This document shows positions 49,101 through 60,667 of a stretch of 64,000 nucleotides of DNA, one piece after another. The DNA comes from Quercus robur (lineage: Eukaryota; Streptophyta; Magnoliopsida; Fagales; Fagaceae), in assembly GCF_932294415.1 (NCBI RefSeq), contig NC_065541.1, positions 55,592,290 to 55,656,289 of the forward strand, given 5' to 3'. The notes under the pieces are model-generated. The model ran no database searches, was not told the DNA's origin, and was given only the letters and a program-made list of their open reading frames with translations. The stretch's first letter is position 1. Each line of letters starts with the position of its first letter. The translations under genes were made by a program, and so were the position numbers.

Positions 49101-49236
49101 GCTTTTGGGACTTTGATCTAGTTTGCACTACCAATGACGTTAAATTGAGCACACCCATAAGGGAGAAACAAGATGCTTTTTGGTCCACTGTTGATTATAG
49201 TGCAATTGACTGAAGCTGTTTGTTTTGAATTACATT

Positions 49237-49268
<32 letters not shown>

Positions 49269-52200
49269 CCCCAGTTTTATGGACACAAAGGATATACTTC
49301 GCTTCTGTCAGTTTAGGTTTTATGTGTTGTTTTGATTTTTTCTTTTTTTTCTTTTTCTTTTTCCATATATGCGTTAGTTTAGTTTGAGATGCTGTAATTA
49401 GTGCGTTTTATATTTATGCAGCCTTATGCAGGAGCCTTTTTGTTCAGTACCACTTGTATGGATAATTCAAGAAGATATCCTTGCAAATCGTCTTCTACAG
49501 TATGAGGAAATGGGTTGGAAGCATCTTGTTTCTCACTGGAAAACTACTTTTAGTAGAGCTAATGTCATTGTGTTTCCAGATTTCACTCTGCCGGTAAATC
49601 TGCTATCTTATGCAAATACGTACATGTCTTACTACCATGCTTCATTCTTTTTCTGTTCTCAATTTTGTTCTTTCTTGTATCAGATGTTATATAGTGTGCT
49701 TGATACTGGAAACTTCTTTGTGGTTCCTGGATCACCAGTAGATGTGTGGGCTGCTGAAAGCTACAGTAAGACCCAGTCCAAATACCAGTTAAGGAAGAAC
49801 CGTGGATTCAGTACAGATGATATATTGGTCCTAGTTGTGGGAAGTTCTATCTTCTATAATGACCTATCCTGGGACTATGCTGTAGCGATGCATGCCATTG
49901 GACCACTGCTAACAAAATATGCAAGGAGGAAAGATGAAGGAGGCTCATTTAAATTTGTTTTTCTATGTGGTAATTCTACTGATGGATATGATGATGCTTT
50001 ACAGGTAGTCAATTATTCATTGTTGCACTATAGAGATTATGCTCTTTTTCTGCTATAAATTTCACACTTTTTATCTCTCAACTGCTCTGTATACCTGCAA
50101 GTGCCTCTCTTTTCGAATGAGCGAATGGAAGATTCATAATTGAATTGTGTCTGACATAATGTCTGGCTAGTGTCTTCTTACATATCAAAAAAAAAAAGAA
50201 GAAGTTCTGGCTATCTAATTAACTAAATGACTACATCACATTGTTTTAAAAAAGTATGCCTCAAGCTTTTGAAAAAAAAAAAGGAATTTCAATTAGTTTA
50301 TGGTTTCATCACAATATATTTTCTAAGTCAGATTGTAATGTTTGTTGTGAACTGTGAATCAAAATAGCCTAATTTATCTTCTATTTAGTTCCAGCAATAT
50401 CTTCTTAGCAATGCACACACACGTTATTATTATTATTTTGCTGCTTGGTAGGTGAATAATATATCAGAAAGGATAATAAGAAACTTAGCGAGGCATCCCA
50501 GTCACATTATTTAAATAGAAAAAAGAAAAAGAAAAAGGTAAGTTGGCACCTCCTAGTCTCCTAAACAAGGAGGTCTAGGGTTCAATCCCCCAATCCCAAC
50601 TTAATGTAGCCAAAAAATAAAAAATAAAATAAAAAAACAAAGAGAATATAGTAAAGCTAAGAACCAGCCATAGAAAAGTACAGATAATTTGTTGAAGCAG
50701 TCCTATGACAATTAGATTGCATACTAGACTCAGCTGCTGATGTGTTCAACTCACCTCATGACTTTCATTTGTGAATTAATTCTTGAATTTATTGCATAGG
50801 AAGTTGCTGCACGCCTGGGACTTCTTGATGGTTCTGTGAGGCGTTATGGCTTGAATAGTGATGTAAGTAGTGTGTTATTAATGGCTGACATTGTTCTCTA
50901 CGGCTCTGACCAAGATGTACAGGGTTTTCCTCCTTTGCTTATCCGAGCAATGACCTTTGGAATCCCTGTTATTGCACCTGATTTTCCCATCTTGAAAAAA
51001 TATGTGAGTTCTTTCAAGTTATTTTCCTTTTGGTTCATTGGTTGCTGTGTTGTTGGGGTTTCTTCAGTTCTCTTTCTTACATTTTCAAAGAGGTCTCTGA
51101 AATTACAGGTTGTTGATGGAATCCATGGAATTTTTTTCCCAAAACATAACCCTGATGCTTTGATGAGGGCTTTCTCACTTCTGATTTCAAATGGAAAACT
51201 TTCCAAGTTTGCTCAAAAAGTTGCTTCCTCTGGAAGATTGCTTGCTAAGAACATACTGGCATCAGAATGCATTACTGGATATGCGAGGCTACTGGAAAAT
51301 GTACTCAATTTTTCATCAGATGCCACGCTGCCAGGTTCTATTTCTCAGCTTCAACAAGGGGCATGGGAGTGGAATCTGTTCAGGAAGGAAATAGAAATGA
51401 GAACTGTTGACATGCAAAACGTTGATGAGAAGGCTACTTTGCTGAGAAAGTACAGTGTTGTTTATGCTCTTGAAGAAGAGTTTACCAATTTTGTTTATTC
51501 AACCAACGGCTCTGCTAATGGAACGGGGATTCTGTCAGAAGATATGCTGACTAAACTAGATTGGGATGTTCTGAGGGTATTAGAAAGTTCTGAAGAGGAT
51601 GAGAGGATAGAAATGGAGGAGGTAAGGTGTATCTTGCATTTACAGTGCCTTCCTTGGCCCCCTCCCTCCTCCCTCTCCAAAATAAACCCCCCACCCCTTG
51701 CAGGCAGGAAAAAAGAAAAAATAGTTTGTGTGTTTCAAGTCCTTTTCTTTAGAAGACAGCTAAAATCGATGATTATTTGTTGATCTGTAGCTTGAAGATA
51801 GAATGGAGAGAAACCTTGGAGCATGGGATGATCTTTATCGTAATGCTCGCAAAGCTGAAAAAGTTAAGTTTGAAGCAAACGAAAGGGATGAGGGAGAGCT
51901 TGAGAGGACAGGCCAGAATGTGTGCATTTACGAGATCTACAGTGGAGCTGGGTCCTGGCCATTCTTGCACCATGGTTCTTTGTACCGTGGTTTAAGTCTT
52001 GTGAGTTCCTTTTATTTATATTGCAACATTTATTTGGTCAATGTTTTCTTTATTTCATTTCCCTCCTGTTATCCTCCCTGAAGATCCTTTTTTTTTTTTT
52101 TTTTCCTTTAAATACAAATCATTCTTGATATATTCTGCTTAATGTATATAATTAGACCGTATAACCTTCTAGGATTTCTATTTTGTTGAGATTGCCTCCT

Positions 52201-54787
52201 ACCCCTGGTAAGAATTAGAGAAATGAAAAAGAGAAAGAATGAAGTGAGAATTACCAGCCATGTCTTCTCACCCTATGGTTTTGCAATGTGAACTTTGTTT
52301 ATCATTTAAGTGCTTTAATTTATATAATTTTTTTTATATATCTAAGAACAATGAATGATTTATTCCCCATTGAGATGAAACCTGCTTATTTGTTATTTTC
52401 GTTCAAAATTTAGGCTAGAAATGAAACTAGTATATATATTTTTTTAAATGGCTTGTTTCATATACATTCCTATTAAAATCATCTATAATTTAATCTGGCA
52501 GACTTTAAGAGAACGGAGGTTGAGATCAGATGATGTTAATGCAGCTGGGCGGCTTCCCTTTTTGAAAGACTCTTACTATCGGGATATTCTATGTGAGATT
52601 GGGGGAATGTTCTCTATTGCAAATAAGGTGGATGACATTCATCGAAGACCTTGGATAGGGTTTCAATCATGGCGTGCTGCTGGTAGGAAGGTATTTCTTA
52701 TGTTGGTAGTCTATCTTTAAATATTTTTTAATTTTTCAGAGTTTCGTATATGAAATTCATGATTTTTGAATTTTTGTTTCTGGGGTGACCCTTTTAACTG
52801 AAGAAACTTTAAAATCTCAATTACAAAGTTGATAGTTAATGAATAAAGTAGTTTTATAGGATTCAAATTATTACATTTTTTTCAAATATGCTGCTGAACC
52901 TGGTATACTCTTCTTGAAATTCATTATCAGTTTTTTTTTTCGTAATTGTCATTATTGCTCATTCTCATTTCTTGAAGCAGGCTTCGTTGTCCTTAAAAGC
53001 TGAAAAAGTATTGGAAGAAACAATACGAGAGAACACTACAGGAGATGTAATATACTTTTGGGCACGGGTGGACAAGTATGGAGTCACAGGAAGCAATGAC
53101 GTGCTCACTTTTTGGTCCATGTGTGACGTCTTAAATGGAGGACACTGCAGGCATGTTATTAGTATAATTTGTAATATAGTTATGTATGGATGGCTTAATG
53201 ATTTGACTTTAATCCTGATGTGTACATGTTAATCCATTGTTTGGTAAGGGTGTGGCCATGTACGTCCTGTTGTATGTATGTACGTATGAAGGTGAACTTT
53301 CCAACAGTGACAGTAATGGCTGCTAATGGTGTACTTACAACCAATTTGATGGAATGGTTTTGAGTTGCCGTTGTAATTATGCATTCAATAAAGTTGCAGA
53401 CTGTTGGACCATTAGACCCTAAAATTGCTTTGGCACTGTTGTTATAATCATACATGGAAAGGGTCGGTGCCACTTCCTCTTTAATAGTGTTAGTTTGGGG
53501 TATGGAAGGGCAGGGTTTTTCTATTTCCATAAATCCAGTGTGCTTTGACTAGCCTTGTTGGTTATTCTGTACCTCAATTATGGGGGTTAACTTGAAAATA
53601 AAATTATTTTTTAATATACAGATGGATGTTATTTTAGATGTGACTTATTTTTTGAAATCTAAATGCTTGCAGGTCTGCTTTTGAAGATGCATTCCGCCGG
53701 ATGTATGGATTGCCATTGCATGTAGAAGCTCTTCCACCCATGCCAGAAGACGGTGGTTACTGGTCTGCTCTGCACAGCTGGGTGATGCCAACCCCTTCCT
53801 TTCTGGAGTTCATAATGTTTTCCCGGTAATTTACAGAGAATCAGAATCTGGAATTTTTCACCTGCAGTTTTCCATTTCTTTGTAGCACATAACGTTACAG
53901 TGAAAGCACTTGTAGTTTGACTGTAAATGAAACAACAATAACAACAAAGCCTTAGTCCCAAAAAAAACTTTGGGATTGGCTATGGATCCTCAACAGACTA
54001 ATTGGGATTGAGATGCCCCAATGAGTAGGATCCATTCATGATAAGTGACTAAATTTACACTGGCCATCAACCTACTGCAACCTTCCTTTTTTCCATACTT
54101 GGGACTGGCTGCGAGCAAAAAATACAACACAAAGCACTAACATAGGAGAGGTTCTGTAAATGAAACTAACTGAATTTTTCCTATTGAGCTGCAGGATGTT
54201 TACCGATTCTCTTGATGCCTTGCACACCAACTCTGGTAAAATTAATACGTGCTTGTTGGGATCCTCAGAGCTTGAGGCAAGTAGTGTAGGTCTGAAATAG
54301 TTTGATTTTGTTATTGTGGGTGGGTAAAATTCCTTACCTTTGTTTGTTTTATGATCAACAGAAACAGCACTGTTATTGTCGTGTATTGGAACTCCTGGTC
54401 AATGTTTGGGCTTATCATAGTGCTAGGAATATGGTCTACATGGATCCACACACAGGTTCACTGGAAGAGCAGCACCCAGTTGAACAACGCAAGGGATTCA
54501 TGTGGGCAAAATACTTTAATTTTACGTTGTTGAAGAGTATGGATGAAGATTTAGCAGAGGCTGCAGATGATGGTGATCATCCCCGTGAGATGTGGTTGTG
54601 GCCATTAACAGGGGAAGTGCATTGGCAAGGGATTTATGAAAGGGAGAGGGAGGAAAGATATAGGCTGAAGATGGATAAGAAGAGAAAAACAAGAGAGAAA
54701 CTTCGTGAAAGGCAGAAGTACGGTTATAGGCAGAAGACACTTGCAGTTATTGATCCAAAAAAAAGGCAGAAGACAATTGCAGAATAG
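46150..54787 (+). CDS. GT4-like glycosyltransferase, type II membrane protein, 1044 aa (At5g04480-like)
   Basis: Exons are 46150-46602, 48034-48120, 48578-48681, 48875-48925, 49422-49593, 49684-50004, 50800-51003, 51109-51621, 51791-52000, 52502-52690, 52981-53150, 53673-53825, 54195-54276 and 54362-54787. Phases close to 1044 aa. Residues 1-70 are a basic cytosolic tail, about 71-90 a membrane anchor, then a lumenal part, as in Golgi glycosyltransferases. The GT-B donor-side region near residues 420-470 has GFPPLLIRAMTFGIPVIAPD. The C-terminal half (WPFLHHGSLYRG, WIGFQSWRAAGRK, FNFTLLKSMDEDLAEAADD) is plant-specific, ending in a Lys/Arg-rich coil. Substrate unknown. Intron 11 starts with GC, not GT, and intron 13 probably does too. 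Both glutamates expected in the GT4 EX7E motif are replaced. Confidence 0.9.
48321..48489. mobile_element. Mutator-like MITE, 169 bp, in glycosyltransferase intron 2
   Basis: Terminal repeats of about 40 bp start GAGAAATGTTATATCCACAA on the left and, from the right, GAGAGATACTACATCCACAA. The flanks TTTATCTAT (48312-48320) and TTTATTTAT (48490-48498) match at 8 of 9 bases, fitting a 9-bp Mutator-type duplication. Confidence 0.8.
50533..50620 (+). mobile_element. Possible decayed SINE in intron 6
   Basis: B-box-like AGGGTTCAATCCCCC follows AAGTTGGCACCTCCTAGTCT and precedes an A-rich tail. The A box is unclear and no target duplication was found. Confidence 0.4.
53934..54153 (-). mobile_element. 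RTE-type LINE 3' fragment (or derived SINE), 220 bp
   Basis: On the minus strand it ends with the GGATCCATAGCCAATCCCAA-like and GGGACTAAGGCTTTGTTG text common at the 3' end of plant RTE LINEs, closing in a (TTG)n-like tail. The target duplication CTGTAAATGAAAC is exact at 53921-53933 and 54154-54166. It lies in intron 12 of the glycosyltransferase gene. Confidence 0.8.
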
Positions 54788-55374
54788 GAAGCATATAGTC
54801 AGAACTACTCAATTCTAACTCTGGAACACTTTTGACTCCTAACACGTTACTAAACCCATTTTTCTCCAACATGGGAATTGGAAAAGGCACTTTCAGACTG
54901 AGGAGAAGCTTCGTTCTAACTGCATCAGTAGTACATAAAAAATGATTCTGTTAGTATTTTCTCACTTTTACTCAATATACATAATACTCAAATGAAGTGG
55001 AGGGTAGACACGTAGCTTCCAAGCAATTGTGGCTCGCTAGCTTTCGAGGCCTTTTTACTCGGTCATTTCTAGCAGCACAGAGGATATTGGGTTTTGAGAG
55101 GGGTACCCAACATTCATTGATATTCTTTTATACAGTTGAAACCATTCAATTTAGTGAGTATAAAGTTGTATTCTTTCATTACTGTATATTCATTCAACAA
55201 GAGGAATGGCAATTTTGACGACAAAAATGGCTGATTTCATGCTTGGAGCTGGTTCTGTTTTGATTTCACTTTGTTTCTTCAGAAGTATAGTTGCTTGCTA
55301 GAATGGATCCAGATGTTTCTAGGAGCCACTAGGCACCAGTGACTCAGAAAAATGGTCATAACTTTTTATTGGGG

Positions 55375-55602
55375 TGGTGGGTGTTAAATACCTTGGTTCT
55401 ACTTGTAAAGGAGAGCAGGATATTCTACTGAGTTATAAGGCTTTTGGCTTCATCATTTGAGTTATAGTTAACTATTATGATAGGTTGAAGGGTGGGGTTT
55501 TAAATACATTGGTTCTACTTGTAAAGGAGAGTAGGTTATTCTACAGAGTTATGAGGCTTTTGGCATCATTGAGTTATTAGTAATTATTATGATAGGTTGA
55601 AG
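55375..55602. repeat. Tandem duplication, period 116 bp
   Basis: Units at 55375-55490 and 55491-55602 share TTGGTTCTACTTGTAAAGGA and TTATTATGATAGGTTGAAG-like text in the same order. Confidence 0.85.
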
Positions 55603-55851
55603 TAGATTCTTGTATGTCTTTCATGTTTGATAATTATTTTAAGATATTTGATTTAATTCATTGTTCATATATATATTTATATATATACTTATTAGTTTGA
55701 CATTGTATTTATAATTATAAGAATATTGTGAGAAGAATAAATAATTCTTATAAGATTATTTAAAGTAAATTGAATATGAGAACTTCACATTTCCTTATCA
55801 AATTTTTAATCAAAAGAAACGTGAGCGCATACTTATATTCTTGGACTTCAA

Positions 55852-56041
55852 GGGTCTGTTTGGATATCGTTTATATTGTTGAAAATTGAAAACTTGTTGC
55901 CGAAAACACTGTAACAAAATAATTTTTAAAAGGCAAAACATTGTTCACGCATTTTTTACAAGTTAGCTGGTCCATGAACGGTGCTGTGGAACCAGCCATA
56001 GAAAACGCAAAACGCGCGAAACTCCTCAGGCAAACGCACGC
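55852..56041. mobile_element. Tourist-like MITE, copy 3 (short)
   Basis: It starts GGGTCTGTTTGGAT and contains AACACTGTAACAAAATAATT, shared with the copies at 303 and 1138. Its right end is decayed (CAAACGCACGC). Confidence 0.55.
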
Positions 56042-56114
56042 TAAGATTCTCTAGTATTACATTCTTAAGAATATAGATGTTGAAGGATGTTGGGAGGACC
56101 ATGATTTGGCTCCC

Positions 56115-56178
56115 TACAACTGCTCTAAAAACAAATATGTGGGATCTACAACTGCTCTAAAAACAAATATGTGGGATG
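56115..56178. repeat. Two 32-bp tandem units
   Basis: TACAACTGCTCTAAAAACAA and the following bases repeat almost exactly at 56115-56146 and 56147-56178. Confidence 0.9.
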
Positions 56179-56227
56179 TGATGTCGAATGTTATAAAATA
56201 CTTGAGTATGTAGCATTCGATAAGTAG

Positions 56228-56981
56228 TGTGGGGCTCAATAATTTATGGGCCCGGCCCGCTTGCTTATGGGGAGTCCACAGGTCCAAGCCGAAGAAGGCC
56301 ATGGCCCAAGCTCAAAGATAAGAAGTACAAAATGGACCGGGGATACAGCCGAGGACAGCTTGGTCCTCGGCAGACCCATAGTCTCATTGATGAAAGTGAC
56401 ATACGGGCAAACCCTAAAGATCAGAAAATATTTCAGGGAAGTTGTCCTTAATACCCTTCACTGATAAGACTCTGCACCTAACAGAACCTGATTTTTAGGC
56501 TTTATTAACCATCCCCAACAATTTTGGGATTAGATTGACGGGACAAATATCAGTCCTGGAAAAGTTGACCCTACACGTGGACGAGGGACAGCAAACGTAG
56601 ACTAGTATAAAAGGAAAGGTAAACTAATTAGAAAGGGGGGATCCCCATCTCACTTCCGGGGAAAAACTCCAGGGATGAGAACGCCCGGATAATATATGTA
56701 CACCACCACGAAAAACCCACCGCCGGGTAACCGGAGAAAGGCATTAGTGCTCCTCGGACATAATCCGAGGAGTCTAATCCCTCAAGTTACAAAGTTGTAA
56801 GGCTTGGATATCCAGGCTGAAGCCTTCTCTTATCTGAGTTTCCCTAAAGTCCGGTTTGGCCCAACGCCCTGTGACCAAACGTTAGCCTTTCAAGCCCACT
56901 CTCTACAAATCTTATTGTGAGGGATCCTTCACGTGCGAGCCCAACGTCCTTGTTGGGCCGTTTGAGAATCGTTTCCCTACA
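56228..56981 (+). mobile_element. Solo LTR (family A), 754 bp, plus orientation
   Basis: It starts TGTGGGG and ends CCCTACA, with the target duplication AGTAG at 56223-56227 and 56982-56986. A TATAAAAGG box lies near 56606, followed by GGGATCCCC-like text as in the family A copy at 15012-15788, which is inverted relative to it. No internal region remains. Confidence 0.88.
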
Positions 56982-57052
56982 AGTAGTATTAGATCTAAGG
57001 TCATTGGTATGAGTCATGAGAGTGTCATCATGAGGGAGGAATTATCGGGGGA

Positions 57053-57162
57053 ACTACAATTTAGCTCTCTACGGTTGTTCTAAAAACAGGCCTACATGCT
57101 ATAAAAGATTACAATTTAGCTCTCTATGGTTGTTCTTAAAACAGGCTTACATGCTATAAAAG
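57053..57162. repeat. Two 55-bp tandem units
   Basis: Units at 57053-57107 and 57108-57162 both read TACAATTTAGCTCTCTA, GGTTGTTCT, AAACAGGC and ACATGCTATAAAAG with four or five differences. Confidence 0.92.
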
Positions 57163-57774
57163 ACTAGAATGTATGTTTACTCGAAGCAAATGCTACTATA
57201 AGAGAAGGATTGATTTTGGTTTTTGTTTTGAGTTTAGATTAAGGGTTTTAAAATTCAAATTATAAGAACATGCATTAGTTTGATTTTGACCTAAAATTCA
57301 GGATATTTTTGCATTTTCTCTAAGATTAACACATTCTTTTGGTTATGCATTCACATTTACATACATGCGAGGACAATTTTTTCAAGATCAAACTACGTTG
57401 TTCTTTTTAAGCAATATTTAGACAAAGTCAATATATAAATAAATGGCCATGAGACAGATCGTCCAAGGCAAATGCTGCAAGCTTGCACCATCTCTCGCAA
57501 ATTTTGCATTGCTAAATCGAGTGCGACATGTGCTGTGTTCAATCTATTTGGGCCGTGCTCTATTATAGTCATTTAATACAAATCCAAGCTTCTTGTTCTT
57601 GAAGGATTAGGCAACAAATGGGTTATGCTTTTTTTTTTTTTTTTTTGCCGAAACTATTATACTTATTATAGAGAAACCATACCACCAAGATAAGTAAAAG
57701 GATTACTTGTCTCCTTGTATGGCACGTTACATGTGTTGAGTTTTGCACACTTTTTTCCGTGTCAACAACGAAAT
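57163..57774. other. Intergenic, nothing recognised
   Basis: AT-rich, with a T-tract near 57630-57647. No ORF of note. Confidence 0.5.
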
Positions 57775-58151
57775 TGTTAGGGTTCCGAATCTTTATAGGT
57801 ATATAAATAAGAATTGTTGTAATATTGCATTTAGTTAATTAGTTAGTTAGCTAGTTATAATTCCAAGCATGTTAACCACATTTAACACATGTTGGAATTA
57901 TTAATGCATATGAGGAATAATAGGACCATTAGGATAAGGTCATATGGGCCAATAGAATAGTATTATTGTTCTATAAATACCTACTTGTAATCATATTTAC
58001 ATTATTGAAGAATAAACTAATTTCTTAATGTATTAGTGCATCTCTCTTTCTGTTAATCTTTTCTCTCTCTATGAAGGGTGACTATCTCGAATTAAGTTAA
58101 TTTCTTTACAATTCCTATTCATCCCCATTAAGAACTACCAGGTTCCTAACA
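57775..58151 (+). mobile_element. Solo LTR (family D, Copia-size), 377 bp
   Basis: It starts TGTTAGG and ends CCTAACA. The flanks GAAAT and AAAAT match at 4 of 5 bases. A CTATAAATA box lies near 57970. The size and layout fit a Copia LTR, but no internal part is left to prove it. Confidence 0.75.
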
Positions 58152-58559
58152 AAAATCAACTTACTAAGTATAAGTTGTAATTCAACTCAACTTTTTAGTG
58201 TTTCCAATAAAGATGTCCAAATTTTCAAATCTCCACCCAATTGTGATTAAAGAATTTATCAAAAAACAACAAAAATCAACTCGTGAAGCTACCTCATAAA
58301 TCATAAATGATTCAATGTCAAATTGGGCCTAAACTCAAATCCAAATGAAAGCCCAAGATGAGTACCCTATTTTCCCTTTTTACCACCCCAAACTTAAAAA
58401 AATTACCAAACTCCCGCCCTGCCTTGCTCTGGACCAATTGGAATTGGAAATTGCTTAATTATGGGTTACAGAATACAGACACTCAGGCTCACTACTTTCT
58501 AACCCCTTTTTTTACACTCTTCACCGTGTTCGCATTTGTCAGTAGGGTTTTTTAAAACC

Positions 58560-60667
58560 CCAAAAGCCTCTAATCTCTTTCTCTCTCTCTCTCTTCCATG
58601 TCCAGGTACTACTTTCACTCTCACCTACATTACTTCTTTGCTGCTAAGCTTCAGTTTTGTGTGTATCATTTCCTGGTTTTGTCCCCCCCATATGTTTTTT
58701 TTTCAGCTGAAATTCAATCTGGGCATCGTACTGATATCTTTTTTTTTTTTTTTGTCGATTTTGGTTGTTGGGTTTCCTATAATTTACCTCTTTTTTGTTG
58801 TGGATTATACTTGGGTCTGGTAACTATACTGTGTTTTTGAGTGTATTCATGTTTGGAATTGAACCTATCACTTTCGAGCTCTATTTTTGTGCTTAATTCT
58901 GTTATCATTTTCTCAATTTTGGTCCTGCCTCACATAATAATTCATTGTAAGCATTAGACTAATAGTGTTTGTTTCTTTATTTATTTATTTATTACTACCT
59001 CTTTTGTGTTGTGGGTCATATATGGGTCTGTTCATTTTTAAGTATTTGGCTTGGGTCTTATCCTGTGTGATTTCAACCACTATATGTGACTCTGATTGTC
59101 AATTCCTCATTTTAGTTACAAATTTTGACTTATTAAAATTTCTTCATGTAGTGCTGTGGTGTGGATGATGTTTTGGGCTTGTACGTGCTAAATGATTGTT
59201 ATGTTGCTTTTTCTTTCTACTTGACATTTGTTTGGGATGTTGAATTTTTGGTTGGAAGAAATAACTCATATAATTGGCGCTAAAGTTTGAGCATGTTTAG
59301 TTAATTTGCTGAGTACATTTAGATGATTGAGTGAGCTAGAATTTGGAAATTTTGGAAACTTGTTTTTGGGTCATGAAAAAGTAATTACATCTACTCAATT
59401 GAGCCTACCTGAACAATTTGGTTTGATTAATGTGGGGAAGTTCTAGGGATAAGCCAAAAAGAGTGAAAGTCCATTGAGAGGATATAGTGTAACCCTTGCT
59501 AATGGAGGACTATGTAGTGAAAGAGGATAATTTTTGTTGTCATTTCTCAACCACTTTGTTTTATGGCTACTGATTTCTGCAATGTATGGTGTATCGACTA
59601 AAATTCAGTACTATACTCGAACATGACACCGGCAAGGTCCACCCTGTAGAGAGGAAAAAGGCCAATGTTATACACAAACTGATTGGAGATCAGTTTCAAA
59701 AGGTGATAACAAGTGATTCCAGGTTGAATTCTTTGTTTAATGCTTCATGGTTTTTCAGTTATCAAGCCAAAAAAATAAAGAAAAAAGAAAAGTAGGCCAA
59801 GAGAAAAGGAGAAGTTTTACCTGTGATATTTTCATATTCAATGCAACTGCATAAAGGCAGGAAGCTCCAAATAGTCTTAGAAAGATGCTCTCTGTGTTAC
59901 TTGTGTGAACTTACTTACCGACCAGGAGGACACTATAAATAGATGACGGCAAAATCAAGTGCACCCCAAAAAATAAAATATTAGATCTTTGTGTGTGTCT
60001 GCACGTGAGTGTTTGTGTACGTGCCTAACATTTAAATTATGTATCGATAGTTCATATAAAGCTTGTGGTTGCACATATGTAATTAACTCTTGGTGTTCAA
60101 TGATGTGGACACCTGTCACCGTTTTAATTACTATTTTATCCAATTATTATATATTTTTTTCCATGCACAATTGTATTTGTATTTCACATGAATGGGTTTT
60201 GTATAACATTGAATGATGTTTTCAAATCGGATCTATCTTGGAGGATTTTTTGTTTGATGATCATTGGATAATCTATTGTTCTGGTAATGACCCTCATTAC
60301 TTTTTGTTAACATGAGAATTAAAATAAAGTATACAGTTGTGACTTACATGACTTAGTATTGAAAGTTGGCATCTTGAAACTCTGCGTGGAGTCTGTAGAA
60401 TGTCCATTCACTAATTTTATCTGCTGACATGACTGCCTGACTAGTCTACAAAGAGGCCATGAACAGGGCCTTCAAAACCTGTACCATAAATTTCTACAAA
60501 GGAAAATCTTCATATTTTGGCTGCATTTAGATAGTCATGCTTATTTGATTTCTCGTGTTTCTAGCTTACACATGCCAGGAAAGGAAGATTTTTGTGAACA
60601 CAATTGTCTGATACTGGTTGTGATGCATGTAGGTTTGCATGCTAAAGGCAGTACGCTTCTAAACATC
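58560..60667 (+). other. Probable 5' leader and leader introns of the At3g52170-like gene
   Basis: A CT-rich stretch at 58576-58597 is followed by a donor-like CCAG|GTACT at 58604. The coding exon appears to open after GCATGTAG at about 60632. Between them is intron-like, T-rich DNA with short spurious ORFs. Confidence 0.4.

Larger units (their letters stand above)
54788..58559. other. Intergenic repeat zone
   Basis: It begins with the 3' flank of the glycosyltransferase gene. Repeats listed separately follow: three tandem duplications, a MITE and two solo LTRs. No host gene was seen. Confidence 0.5.

Noticed and set aside
53141-53232. Read-through of exon 11 as a genuine short C-terminus
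   Set aside because: The next exon joins in phase and continues the conserved family sequence, so intron retention would be a by-product.
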